Assembly: GCA_035576005.1 (NCBI GenBank) | Contig: DATLXH010000104.1 | Coordinates: forward strand, 1-11,365 | Origin: DATLXH01 sp035576005 | GTDB taxonomy: Bacteria; Acidobacteriota; Thermoanaerobaculia; Gp7-AA8 | DNA: 11,365 bases | Reading direction: 5' to 3' | Shown here: piece after piece, positions 1 through 7,512 of the stretch | How the letters are laid out: the number at the start of each line of letters is the position of its first letter | Numbering within the stretch: position 1 is the stretch's first letter | Program-made: the position numbers and the translations under genes | Notes under the pieces: model-generated | The model's database searches: none | What the model was told of the DNA's origin: nothing | The model's input: the letters and a program-made list of their open reading frames with translations, nothing else

Positions 1-28
1 GCCGGCTGGAAGCCGGCGCTCCAACCCC
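1..28. repeat. GCCGGC-type palindromic repeat at left edge
   Basis: Two copies of the self-complementary hexamer GCCGGC (1-6 and 12-17) are separated by five bases and followed by GCTCCAACCCC. They can pair as a short GC-rich hairpin. The element lies just downstream of the livH stop codon and may continue left of the window. It resembles a dispersed intergenic repeat; it has no T-run, so I do not call it a terminator. Confidence 0.45.
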
Positions 29-47
29 GAAGGCACACAAAGCATTC

Positions 48-968
48 TCATACCTTCTCCGCCTGACTCTTTCCGAGAAGTCCGGAGGGACGGAACAGGA
101 GAATGAGGATGAGAATGATGAAAGCGATCGCGTCCCGGTACGTCGAGAAGGAGCTGCCGCCGACGAAGGCTTCGACGATGCCTATCAGAAGTCCGCCGAT
201 GACCGCACCGGGGACGTTGCCGATTCCTCCGAGCACTGCCGCAACGAACGCTTTGAGCCCCGGCATGATCCCCATCAATGGATCGATTTTGGGGTACGAG
301 AGGCCATAGAGAATGCCGGCAACGGCAGCGAGCATCGAGCCGAGAACGAACGTGATTGAGATGACACGATCGGTCGGAATTCCCATGAGCGACGCGGTCT
401 CGTAGTTGAACGACACCGCTCTCATCGCGCGCCCGAACTTGGTCCCGAAAACGATGTACTGAAGGATGAGCATGAAGAAGAGCGCCACGCCCAGGACGAT
501 GAGCTGATAGTTCGTTGTGGTAATCCCGAAGAACTCGAGTCGATGCTTCTCGATCAGAGTCGGGAAGAACTTTGGATCAGCTCCGAAAACGAACTGGCCA
601 CCAAACTCGAGAAAGAACGACACACCAATAGCCGTAATCAGTGAAGCAATCCTCGGCGCATTCCTCAGCGGACGATAGGCGATCCGCTCGTTCAGATATC
701 CGAACACTCCGCAAACGACCATCGCGAACAGAAGGATCAGACCTGCGGTAGCCCACGAAGGGTCGGCTACAGTCTTCGTCGGGTCCTGAAGTCGCGCAAA
801 CCATCGCGCCCCGTAGTAGCCCATGAACGAGCCGAGCATGAACACGTCGCCATGAGCGAAGTTGATCAGCTTCAGAATCCCGTACACCATCGTGTAGCCA
901 AGGGCGATCAGAGCGTAGATCGAACCGGAGGCGATTCCGTTCAGAAGGTTCTGTAAGAAGGTCTGCAT
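48..968 (-). CDS. livH: branched-chain amino acid ABC transporter permease LivH
   Basis: A 306-residue inner-membrane permease of the LivH family, usually about 290-310 residues, which with LivM forms the channel for leucine, isoleucine, valine or related substrates delivered by a LivK/LivJ binding protein. The N-terminus carries the family signature ALGYTMVYGILKLINFAHGD (residues about 22-41), followed by several hydrophobic helices. The conserved cytoplasmic loop that contacts the ATPases is visible as AVLGGIGNVPGAVIGG near residue 245. A hydrophilic stretch around residues 53-70 (RLQDPTKTVADPSW) separates early helices. No clear Shine-Dalgarno sequence precedes the ATG, but the start fits the family alignment. 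Upstream lie two livK paralogs and a terminator. The partner genes livM, livG and livF are not in the window and are expected beyond the left edge. Confidence 0.95.
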   Translation of the reverse strand: MQTFLQNLLNGIASGSIYALIALGYTMVYGILKLINFAHGDVFMLGSFMGYYGARWFARLQDPTKTVADPSWATAGLILLFAMVVCGVFGYLNERIAYRPLRNAPRIASLITAIGVSFFLEFGGQFVFGADPKFFPTLIEKHRLEFFGITTTNYQLIVLGVALFFMLILQYIVFGTKFGRAMRAVSFNYETASLMGIPTDRVISITFVLGSMLAAVAGILYGLSYPKIDPLMGIMPGLKAFVAAVLGGIGNVPGAVIGGLLIGIVEAFVGGSSFSTYRDAIAFIILILILLFRPSGLLGKSQAEKV

Positions 969-1030
969 TCGGGTTGAGGGCGAGGAGCCGTGTGAGACTC
1001 GGCTTTCAGTATGAAGAGGTGACGCTGAAT

Positions 1031-1061
1031 AAAACGGCCCGGCGAAACTAACCGCCGGGCC
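1031..1061 (-). terminator. intrinsic terminator between second livK and livH
   Basis: A perfect 9-bp inverted repeat, GGCCCGGCG (1036-1044) against CGCCGGGCC (1053-1061), has an 8-base loop. Read on the minus strand it is followed by GTTTTATT, giving a GC-rich stem and a U-rich tail. It starts about 30 bases after the second livK stop and ends about 65 bases before the livH start. It probably ends most livK transcripts and lets a fraction read through into livH, which would give more binding protein than permease. Confidence 0.8.
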
Positions 1062-1089
1062 TCATGAAATCAAGGGAAAACTGGAAACG

Positions 1090-2337
1090 TCAGGAGCCTG
1101 ACGGCGCTGCGGTTCCCGCAGCGGGAGCCGGCGGGGTCGCCGGAGCACCGGCCGCCCCCGTTGATCCTGCAAGTGGATCAATTGACGCACGAAGGGCGAG
1201 CTGCCCACCTTTGATCTCGAGAACGACCAGCTTCTTGTTCACGGGATTCCTGTCGGGCCCGAGAGTGATGATCCCGGTGACGCCAGCAAAGTTGCTGGTC
1301 TTCGCGATTTCGTCACGAAGCGATGGACCGTCGATCTTCTCGACGCGCCCCATCGCCGCGGCCAGTACCTTCATGGAGTCGTAACCGAGAGCGGCCAGCG
1401 AATCAGGCTTCTGACCGTAACGCTGATTGTACTTTTCGACGAAGTTCCGCACCGCATCTGCGGGATCGTCCGCGTGGTAGTGGTTCGAGTAGAAGCTTCC
1501 TTCCAGAGCCTTGCCACCGATCTCGATGAGTTTCGGTGACTCCCATCCATCACCGCCGACCAGGGGCTGATTCATCCCGAGGTCACGAGCCTGAATCGCG
1601 ATCTGACCGATGTCGGTGTAATAGCCGGGTACGAAAAGCACCTCGGGGCGTGATGCTTTCATCCCCGTGAGTTGAGCGCGAAAATCGCTGTCGCCTTTCG
1701 AGTAGCTGTTGTCGGCAACAATCTGACCACCCTGGGCGACGAAAGTCCGCTTGAAAAAGTCGGCCAGGCCCATCGAGTAATCGCTCTTGACGTCGCGAAG
1801 GATCGCGGCTCGCTTGAACTTCAGGTCCTTAGCGATGTAGTTCGCCAGAGCCTCGCCCTGATACGGATCGATAAAACACATGCGGAAGATGTAATCGCCT
1901 TTCTTCGTCACCTCGGGGTTCGTAGAGGAGGGCGTGATCATGGGAACTTTGTTCGCCTGACAGATCGGCGCGGCCGCCAGCGAATTCGAAGAGGCTACTT
2001 CTCCTAGAACCGCCACCACACCATTCTGCGAGATCAACTTGGTGACAGCGTTGGCTGCTTCTTCCTGCTTCGACTGGTCGTCTTCGGTGATCACTTTGAT
2101 CTTCCGGCCTTTCACACCGCCGGCGCCGTTGATCTCGTCGAGTGCGAGCATGATCCCGTTGTGCGTCGACTGACCGAAAGTTGCCTCGGGCCCGGTCATC
2201 GAACCGTACTCACCGACCAGGATCTCGTTGCCACCTCCACCTCCGGCGCCGCCGCTCGCACCTTCTTTCGGGGCACAGCTGAACAGCATCAGCGATAGAG
2301 CCGGAACTGCAAACAGTGATAAGCGTCTCATTTTCAT
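1090..2337 (-). CDS. livK: LivK-type branched-chain amino acid binding lipoprotein (second paralog)
   Basis: A 415-residue type I periplasmic binding protein of the Leu/Ile/Val-binding family, expected to capture amino acids outside the inner membrane and deliver them to LivH/LivM. The chosen start at 2337 gives a standard lipoprotein signal, MKMRR plus a hydrophobic stretch ending LMLFSC, with lipidated Cys21. The frame stays open to an ATG at 2523, but that extension overlaps the neighbouring livK coding end and does not look like a signal peptide. A weak GGGACGG lies upstream of the chosen ATG. Family features include ILVGEYGSMTGPEATFG, ALDEINGAGGVKGRKIKV, ITPSSTNPEVT and DIGQIAIQARDLG. 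The last 25 or so residues are an Ala/Pro/Gly-rich tail (APATPPAPAAGTAAPSGS) absent from its paralog. It is about 78% identical by eye to the gene at 2447-3649 over the binding domain. The ligand cannot be fixed from sequence; amides or aromatic amino acids are also possible in this family. Confidence 0.93.
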   Translation of the reverse strand: MKMRRLSLFAVPALSLMLFSCAPKEGASGGAGGGGGNEILVGEYGSMTGPEATFGQSTHNGIMLALDEINGAGGVKGRKIKVITEDDQSKQEEAANAVTKLISQNGVVAVLGEVASSNSLAAAPICQANKVPMITPSSTNPEVTKKGDYIFRMCFIDPYQGEALANYIAKDLKFKRAAILRDVKSDYSMGLADFFKRTFVAQGGQIVADNSYSKGDSDFRAQLTGMKASRPEVLFVPGYYTDIGQIAIQARDLGMNQPLVGGDGWESPKLIEIGGKALEGSFYSNHYHADDPADAVRNFVEKYNQRYGQKPDSLAALGYDSMKVLAAAMGRVEKIDGPSLRDEIAKTSNFAGVTGIITLGPDRNPVNKKLVVLEIKGGQLALRASIDPLAGSTGAAGAPATPPAPAAGTAAPSGS

Positions 2338-2446
2338 CGATTTCCGTCCCATGAAGGTCGTTGGTAACAAGTCCGCGATTGTATCAGCAAGGTCTGCGCC
2401 GACGGACAGGAAGGATCGGGCCAGATCTCGCGACCCGCAATTCTTC
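2338..2446. other. spacer between livK paralogs
   Basis: A 109-bp non-coding spacer between the stop of the first livK and the chosen start of the second. It holds no T-rich hairpin and no obvious promoter. The frame of the second livK stays open through it, but the translation looks non-native. Confidence 0.5.
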
Positions 2447-3649
2447 TTACTGACTCTTCTGCTCAGAGCCGTCCGCAGAGCCCGCGAGTGGCTCGATTGC
2501 CGCGCGCAGAGCAAGCCGGCCATTCTTCACTTCGAGAACCACGAACTTCTTGTTGAGGGGATTACGATCCGGACCCATGGTTATGACACCAGTAACGCCG
2601 GCGAATTCTCTGGTCCGGGCGATCTCGTCTCTGAGCGTCGGACCGTCGAGCGAAGCGGCGCGACGCATTGCTGATGCAAGCAGTTTCATCGAGTCGTAGC
2701 CGAGCGCGGCTCCACCATCAGGGTCGTAACCGTGACGCTTTCGGTACTTGTCCACAAAGTTCCTGACCGAAGGCGCGGGATCGTCGGCGTGATGATGGTT
2801 CGTGTAGAAACTACCTTCCAGCGCTTCACCGCCGATCTCGATGAGTCTCGGCGAGTCCCATCCATCGCCTCCCATGAGCGGATGCTGGATGCCCAGGTCG
2901 CGCGCCTGAATGGCGATCTGTCCAATGTCGGTGTAATAGCCTGGTACGAACAGTACCTCCATGCGGGAGGACTTCAATCCAGTCAGCTGCGCCCGGAAAT
3001 CGCTGTCGCCTTTCGAGTAACTCTGCTCTGCGACAATCTCGCCGCCGAGCGAAACGAACGTCTGTCTGAAGACATTGGCCAGACCCATCGAGTAGTCGCT
3101 GCTGACATCGCGAAGGATCGCCGCACGACGAAGTTTGAGATCGTTCGCGATGTACTTCGCAAGAGCTTCTCCCTGGTAGGGATCGATAAAGCACGTGCGA
3201 AAAATGTAATCCCCTTTTTTCGTGACCTCCGGGTTCGTCGAGCCTGGGGTGATCATCGGGACCTTGTTGCTTTGACAGATCGGCGCGCCGGCAAGAGAAT
3301 TCGAGGAGGCGGCGGCTCCGAGGATTGCGACCACACGATGCTGCGAGATCAGCTTGGTGACCGCGCTCGCTGCCTGGTCTGGTCTTGACTGGTCATCTTC
3401 CGTGATGACTTTGATTTTGCGGCCCTTCACACCGCCGCCCGCGTTGATCTCGTCGAGGGCGAGAATGATGCCGTTGTGCGTTCCCTGACCGAAGCTCGCT
3501 TCCGGCCCTGTCATCGAGCCGTATTCACCAACGAGGATCTCGGAGGTCTTGTCTACGGCCTCGGCACGCGACGCTTCCTCGCGGGCGCATCCGAACAACG
3601 CGAGTGCGAGTACCAGAGCTCCTAACGGTTTTCCGCGTCCCGTTTTCAT
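2447..3649 (-). CDS. livK: LivK-type branched-chain amino acid binding lipoprotein (first paralog)
   Basis: A 400-residue periplasmic binding lipoprotein, first gene of the liv group. Its signal (MKTGRGKPL, then a hydrophobic run ending LALFGC) places the lipidated cysteine at residue 21, as in its neighbour. The binding fold carries ILVGEYGSMTGPEASFGQGTHNG, VITEDDQS, PMITPGSTNPEVT, YSKGDSDFRAQLTG and VPGYYTDIGQIAIQARDLG, with conserved positions shared almost throughout with the second copy. It ends in a short polar tail (SADGSEQKSQ) instead of the Ala/Pro tail of the copy. A purine-rich AAAGGGA lies upstream but about 13 bases from the ATG, a long spacing. The 109-bp gap to the next livK shows no terminator. 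Substitutions cluster at the surface, but some fall near the ligand cleft (SST against GST after MITP), so the two may bind different ligands. Confidence 0.93.
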   Translation of the reverse strand: MKTGRGKPLGALVLALALFGCAREEASRAEAVDKTSEILVGEYGSMTGPEASFGQGTHNGIILALDEINAGGGVKGRKIKVITEDDQSRPDQAASAVTKLISQHRVVAILGAAASSNSLAGAPICQSNKVPMITPGSTNPEVTKKGDYIFRTCFIDPYQGEALAKYIANDLKLRRAAILRDVSSDYSMGLANVFRQTFVSLGGEIVAEQSYSKGDSDFRAQLTGLKSSRMEVLFVPGYYTDIGQIAIQARDLGIQHPLMGGDGWDSPRLIEIGGEALEGSFYTNHHHADDPAPSVRNFVDKYRKRHGYDPDGGAALGYDSMKLLASAMRRAASLDGPTLRDEIARTREFAGVTGVITMGPDRNPLNKKFVVLEVKNGRLALRAAIEPLAGSADGSEQKSQ

Positions 3650-3717
3650 CGCCGATCTGTCATCCCTTTATGAATCCGCTTGTCGTCGCGGGAAAGTACT
3701 TCCTTCTCCCAAATGAA
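3650..3717 (-). promoter_or_regulatory. leader region of the liv operon
   Basis: The 68 bases directly upstream of the first livK must hold its ribosome-binding region, and possibly its promoter unless that lies in or beyond the REPIN-like element. I see an AAAGGGA about 13 bases before the ATG and a GGGAGAAGGAAG purine tract further up, but no convincing -35/-10 pair. Confidence 0.3.
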
Positions 3718-3861
3718 AGCGGCGAAGCTTTGGAGTGCGGCTGCCGCAGCTGCCGCTTTCTGTGTCCCATCGCGATGCTGCCTCGATGTACGAATTCCCA
3801 TTCATGCGAGTTCGAACCAAAAGCGGCAGCTGCGGCTGCCGCACTCCAAAGCTTCGCCGCT
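3718..3861. repeat. REPIN-like element: two 42-bp inverted arms
   Basis: The left arm (3718-3759) and right arm (3820-3861) are reverse complements over 42 bases with a single mismatch, separated by a 60-base spacer. The arms begin AGCGGCGAAGCTTTGGAGTG and contain smaller palindromes (AAGCTT, GCGG-CTG-CCGC, GCAGCTGC). Two REP-like sequences in opposite orientation around a short spacer is the layout of a REPIN, a non-autonomous element moved by a RAYT transposase in other bacteria. No transposase lies nearby and there are no evident target duplications. It fills the gap between the aldehyde dehydrogenase stop and the first livK start. In RNA it would form a very strong hairpin that could protect mRNA ends or limit read-through; it has no U-tail. 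Confidence 0.8.
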
Positions 3862-3898
3862 CGTTCGGCGAGAACTCTGCGGCGCTATAAATAAGCAC

Positions 3899-5374
3899 TC
3901 ACCCCAGGTTCACCCATACCGACTTCGTCTGCGTGTACTTTTCGAGTGCGTCGCGTCCCTGGTCGCGCCCGAAGCCCGACTCCTTGAAGCCGCCGAACGG
4001 CAGCGCGGGATCGTAGAGGTTGTATGCATTCACCCACACTGTTCCCGCCTTGATTGCGCGCGCGACCTTGTGAGCTTTGTTGATGTCACGCGTCCAGACA
4101 GCAGCGGCCAGTCCGTAGACGGTCGCGTTCCCCTTTGCAATCGCGTCGTCGAAATCACTGAAGCGAATCGTGGCGAGCACAGGTCCGAAGATCTCTTCCT
4201 GCGCGATCTTCATCTCCGGCTGAACGTCGTCGAAAATCGTCGGCTTCACGAAATAGCCCTTCCCGGTTCCGATGTCGGCGCGCTCTCCCCCGGCGATCAA
4301 CTTCGCTCCCTCTTTCTTGCCGGTCTCGATGTACTTCATAACGGTCTCGAACTGGTTCTTCGATGCGATTGCGCCAAGCCTCGTTTTCGGATGCATCGGG
4401 TCGGCGGCCACCATCTTGTTCGCGCGCTCGCTGACTTTGGCCATGAGCTCGTCATGGACGCTCTCTTCGACGAGGAGTCTTGATCCGGCAGCGCAGACTT
4501 CCCCCTTACCGTAGAAGATCGCGTTGAGCGCACCGCGCGCGGCAGCTTCGAGATCCGCGTCGGCGAATACAATGTTCGGAGATTTTCCACCCAGCTCGAG
4601 CGACACTTTTTTCAGCGTCTTCGCCGCGCGGGCCATGATCTGCCTGCCGACCGCCGTGGAGCCTGTGAATGCGATGGCGTCGATGCCGGGATGATCGACC
4701 ATCGCGTTCCCTACTGTCGCTCCGTCACCCGGGATGACATTCAGGACGCCCGCAGGCAGTCCCGCTTCCCTCGCGTACTCAGCAAATTTGAGTAATGAGA
4801 GCGACGTGTTCGACGCTGGCTTGATGACGACCGTGTTACCGCATGCAAGCGCCGGGGCGATCTTCCAGACCGCGAGCATGAGAGGAAAGTTCCACGGGGT
4901 GATTGCACCGACGACCCCCACGGGCTCGCGCAACGTGTAGGCGAAAGCATTTTCCTGAATCGGCACCGTCTCGCCGGTCACCTTGCCCGACCAGCCAGCA
5001 AAGTAATAGAGGCATTCTGCTGCCGCGGGGGTGTCGACGAACTGCGACTCGAAGATTGGCTTTCCGTTGTCGAGTGTCTCGATCCTTCCGATCTCTGCAG
5101 CTCGTGACGTCAGGAGGTCGGCCAGCTTCCACATCACCTTCGCACGGTCGCGCGGCTTCATCTTCTGCCACTCGGACCCGGGCTGCATCTCTCGCCCCGC
5201 CGCCTCCACAGCCGCGTTCACGTCGTCATCTCCAGCCGACGACACTTCCGCCAGATCGCCCTCCGTTGCCGGATTGGAGGTCGTAAACGTCTTGCCGCTG
5301 CTGGCATCGACGAATTCACCATTGATGAACAGCTTGCTCTGGATCGTGGGATCGACTTCGATTGTGGCGGTCAT
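3899..5374 (-). CDS. NAD(P)-dependent aldehyde dehydrogenase
   Basis: A 491-residue aldehyde dehydrogenase of the class 1/2 superfamily, full length, oxidising an aldehyde to the carboxylic acid in the cytoplasm. Visible catalytic parts are Asn162 in PWNFP, Lys185 in VIKPAS, the Rossmann signature FTGSTAVG (237-244), general base Glu260 in LELGGKSPN, nucleophile Cys294 in GEVCAAGSR, and EEIFGPV near 391. The residue after KPA is Ser188, where strongly NAD-preferring enzymes usually have Glu; KPAS occurs in NADP-using succinate-semialdehyde dehydrogenases (GabD), so NADP use is possible. A GGAG motif six bases before the ATG supports the start. It follows the aldo/keto reductase by 37 bp, suggesting co-transcription and a shared role in carbonyl metabolism or detoxification. 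Substrate is unknown; betaine-aldehyde, phenylacetaldehyde and semialdehyde types are all possible. Confidence 0.93.
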   Translation of the reverse strand: MTATIEVDPTIQSKLFINGEFVDASSGKTFTTSNPATEGDLAEVSSAGDDDVNAAVEAAGREMQPGSEWQKMKPRDRAKVMWKLADLLTSRAAEIGRIETLDNGKPIFESQFVDTPAAAECLYYFAGWSGKVTGETVPIQENAFAYTLREPVGVVGAITPWNFPLMLAVWKIAPALACGNTVVIKPASNTSLSLLKFAEYAREAGLPAGVLNVIPGDGATVGNAMVDHPGIDAIAFTGSTAVGRQIMARAAKTLKKVSLELGGKSPNIVFADADLEAAARGALNAIFYGKGEVCAAGSRLLVEESVHDELMAKVSERANKMVAADPMHPKTRLGAIASKNQFETVMKYIETGKKEGAKLIAGGERADIGTGKGYFVKPTIFDDVQPEMKIAQEEIFGPVLATIRFSDFDDAIAKGNATVYGLAAAVWTRDINKAHKVARAIKAGTVWVNAYNLYDPALPFGGFKESGFGRDQGRDALEKYTQTKSVWVNLG

Positions 5375-5411
5375 GAGTGGCTCCGGAGGTTAGAGGATGA
5401 ATGCAGAATGC

Positions 5412-6527
5412 TCATTCAACGTAGGGCGTGATGCGGAAGTTCTCCCGGTACATCGCGTCGACCTGCTCCATCTCCCCGTCCGTGAGAGGCGGATGCTCCG
5501 AAGCTTTGGCGAACTCTTCGAGCTGCGCCTCTGCGTAAATGTTCGGCAGGGCCGATAAAACAGACGGCTGCGCGTAGAGCCATAGCAAAGCGAGCTGGCC
5601 CATGGAGACGCCCCTCGCTGTTGCGAGAGGTTTGAGCCGGTCGACCTTCTGCAGACCCTCGACCAGCCAGGAGCGTGGGCGATGCGAGCGATGATCGGTT
5701 TCGTCGAAGGTTGTCTCGAGCGTGTACGCTCCTTCCAACATCCCCGACGAGTGAGTCACACGAATCAGGAACTGTGGCCCCTCATCCTCGAGCGCCGGAG
5801 TCTTCCATGGACGGAACGACTGATCATAAGCAGTGCTCGGCTCACACACTTTCTTGCCAAGCTCGCCACGCTCCGCCTCATCGCACCCTTCGTACCGCTG
5901 GCCACCTTGCGCCTGCTCTGCCGTAAGGATGAACTCGCGTCCAGGATCCTGCTCGAGCATGTTGTAAATCATCTGCGTCACCGGCGCCTTGCGGGCGGCC
6001 GCAGAGTAGATCCCCTCGTCGCGCCATCCGATTGCCGGTCCGAGGGATGGGCCGTAAGAGGAGATCTTCCCCTCGCTGACCAGGTCCTCCATCAATGTCC
6101 AGAACTCGTCCCCGATCAGCGTTGTGATTCTCGGGTTGTGAGGCTGATAGATAGCGATGTGATCGACGCCTAACCGCTCGAACGACTTTTCGAGTGCAAA
6201 GCGGACGAACTTCGGCGACATGTCCTGCGGGAGCTCTCTCTGCCCTCGCGGCCGCTCGGGATTATTGTAAAAATCGTAGCCGAATTTCGTTCCGATGATC
6301 AGCTCGGGGTGATCGCGAAGGATCGGCTTGAGAATCGTCTCCCCGCGACCGTTGCCGTAGGCATCGGCAGTGTCGATGTAGTTAATGCCGTAATCCAGAG
6401 CCTTGCGAATCACCCTGTCGGCCTCGGCGTCCGTGTATTGGCCCCACCACCCGGTGGTGACCGTCCACGTGCCGAGACCGAGCTCGGAGATTTTCAGGTC
6501 GGTACCGTGAAGAGATCGATATCGCAT
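5412..6527 (-). CDS. aldo/keto reductase with an internal insert
   Basis: A 371-residue NADPH-type oxidoreductase of the aldo/keto reductase family (TIM barrel), longer than the usual 310-340. The catalytic tetrad is visible: Asp52 and Tyr57 in YIDTADAYGNG, Lys81 in IGTKFGY and His130 in YQPHNP. The N-terminal MRYRSLHGTDLKISELGLGTW and the C-terminal QLALLWLYAQPSVLSALPNI (normally the cofactor-binding region) are typical. Between the strand after MIYNMLEQDPGREF and the strand FLIRVTHSSGMLEG there are about 40 extra residues (roughly 209-250), charged, with Cys215 and Cys228 and the segment FRPWKTPALEDEG. Related barrels pass directly from one strand to the next with far fewer residues. The start matches the family N-terminus, though no good Shine-Dalgarno is seen. 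It probably heads a two-gene unit with the aldehyde dehydrogenase. Confidence 0.92.
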   Translation of the reverse strand: MRYRSLHGTDLKISELGLGTWTVTTGWWGQYTDAEADRVIRKALDYGINYIDTADAYGNGRGETILKPILRDHPELIIGTKFGYDFYNNPERPRGQRELPQDMSPKFVRFALEKSFERLGVDHIAIYQPHNPRITTLIGDEFWTLMEDLVSEGKISSYGPSLGPAIGWRDEGIYSAAARKAPVTQMIYNMLEQDPGREFILTAEQAQGGQRYEGCDEAERGELGKKVCEPSTAYDQSFRPWKTPALEDEGPQFLIRVTHSSGMLEGAYTLETTFDETDHRSHRPRSWLVEGLQKVDRLKPLATARGVSMGQLALLWLYAQPSVLSALPNIYAEAQLEEFAKASEHPPLTDGEMEQVDAMYRENFRITPYVE

Positions 6528-6597
6528 GATTGGTTTTTGGTTCGCTCTTTCACAGCCAGTATCACTGTTCTAACGATGCAAGAATTACCGGAGTGCC

Positions 6598-6650
6598 GGC
6601 CGCACGCCGTGCGGCCCTACACCCAACCCCGCGTAAATCCCCGCGTAAAT
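6598..6650. repeat. GGCCGCAC hairpin plus 12-bp direct duplication
   Basis: GGCCGCAC (6598-6605) and GTGCGGCC (6609-6616) form a perfect 8-bp stem with a 3-base loop. Just after it, CCCCGCGTAAAT occurs twice in immediate tandem (6627-6638 and 6639-6650). Neither strand has a T-run, so termination is doubtful. It lies in the 147-bp gap between the enoyl-CoA hydratase stop and the reductase start. A related string (CCCCGCGCAAAT) recurs near 9547, which suggests a dispersed repeat. Confidence 0.6.
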
Positions 6651-6674
6651 CATCGACTTGCCACAGCTCAAACT

Positions 6675-7475
6675 CTACTTTCCTGCGAAGTTCGCCTTTC
6701 TCTTGCTGTTGTAAGCGCCGAGCCCTTCCTTCGCGTCTTCGCTCTGGAAAAGCTGTTGCTGCAATTCACGCTCGACCGCAAGAGCCGACTCAAACGGAAT
6801 CTCCCATCCGGTCTGAACGGCACGCTTGATTCTTCCGACGGCTTTGGACGCCTTGTTCGGCGGGCAGAAGCTCTGCGCGTATTCGATCACGCGATCCCAC
6901 CACTTCTTGCCATCTTCCTCAGCCGGCCAGACGTAATTGACGATGCCGAGACGCTCGGCTTCCTCGAACTCGAAGAGTCCACCTTCAATCATCAGCTCGA
7001 TCGATTTGGACTTTCCTACGATGCGCGACAGGCGCTGCGTGCCGCCGGTTCCGGGAAGCACCCCAAGCGAAACCTCCGGCAAACCGACTTTGCCTGAACC
7101 CTTCTGTGCGATCCGGATATCAGCAGCCATCGCGATCTCCAGACCACCTCCGACCGTGTGGCCGTTGAGCGCTGCGATGACGAGCTTCGGCGTCTGCTCG
7201 AAGCGATTGAGCGTCTCATTCGCGTGGAGGCAGAAGTAGTACTTGAAGCCGGGCGTGACCTCAGAAAGCATCTTGATGTTTGCCCCAGCCGAGAAAAACT
7301 TCTCGCCAGCGCCGCGGAGCACGATGACGTGCACCTCATCATCCATTCGAGCCGTCAGGATCGCCGTGTCGAGCTCTTTGTTCATTTCATAGGTGTAGGT
7401 GTTGGCTGGGGGATCATTCAACTCCAGGATCGCGACGCCTTTTTCCACTCGATAATCGACTAAATTTCCACTCAT
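6675..7475 (-). CDS. enoyl-CoA hydratase/isomerase (crotonase family)
   Basis: A 266-residue crotonase-superfamily protein, normal length, predicted to add water across the double bond of a 2-enoyl-CoA in fatty acid or amino acid breakdown in the cytoplasm. The oxyanion-hole regions are FSAGANIKML (61-70) and NGHTVGGGLEIAMAADIRIA (104-123). Both glutamates used by true hydratases are present: Glu113 in GGGLEIAM and Glu134 in GLPEVSLGVLPGTGGTQRL, which favours hydratase over isomerase or other branches of the fold. A GAGGAG motif six bases upstream fixes the ATG. It stands between phosphofructokinase (141 bp upstream) and the reductase (147 bp downstream), each gap holding repeats, so it may be its own transcription unit. 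The exact CoA substrate cannot be read from the sequence. Confidence 0.93.
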   Translation of the reverse strand: MSGNLVDYRVEKGVAILELNDPPANTYTYEMNKELDTAILTARMDDEVHVIVLRGAGEKFFSAGANIKMLSEVTPGFKYYFCLHANETLNRFEQTPKLVIAALNGHTVGGGLEIAMAADIRIAQKGSGKVGLPEVSLGVLPGTGGTQRLSRIVGKSKSIELMIEGGLFEFEEAERLGIVNYVWPAEEDGKKWWDRVIEYAQSFCPPNKASKAVGRIKRAVQTGWEIPFESALAVERELQQQLFQSEDAKEGLGAYNSKRKANFAGK

Positions 7476-7512
7476 TCAAGACTCCTCAAACGCTTAGGTC
7501 GGTGCATTGTAC

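Noticed and set aside
2338..2523. N-terminal extension of the second livK to 2523
   Set aside because: It overlaps the end of the upstream livK, has no signal-peptide character, and would bury an excellent lipoprotein signal that begins at 2337.
2732..3388. Plus-strand open frame of 218 residues across the first livK
   Set aside because: It is the mirror of a strongly recognised gene on the other strand, and its translation has no recognisable domain.
3680..4483. Plus-strand open frame of 267 residues
   Set aside because: It runs through the REPIN-like element and the antisense of the aldehyde dehydrogenase; the Ala-rich start is repeat sequence.
6309..7097. Plus-strand open frame of 262 residues
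   Set aside because: It is antisense to the reductase and hydratase and crosses an intergenic hairpin; not protein-like.
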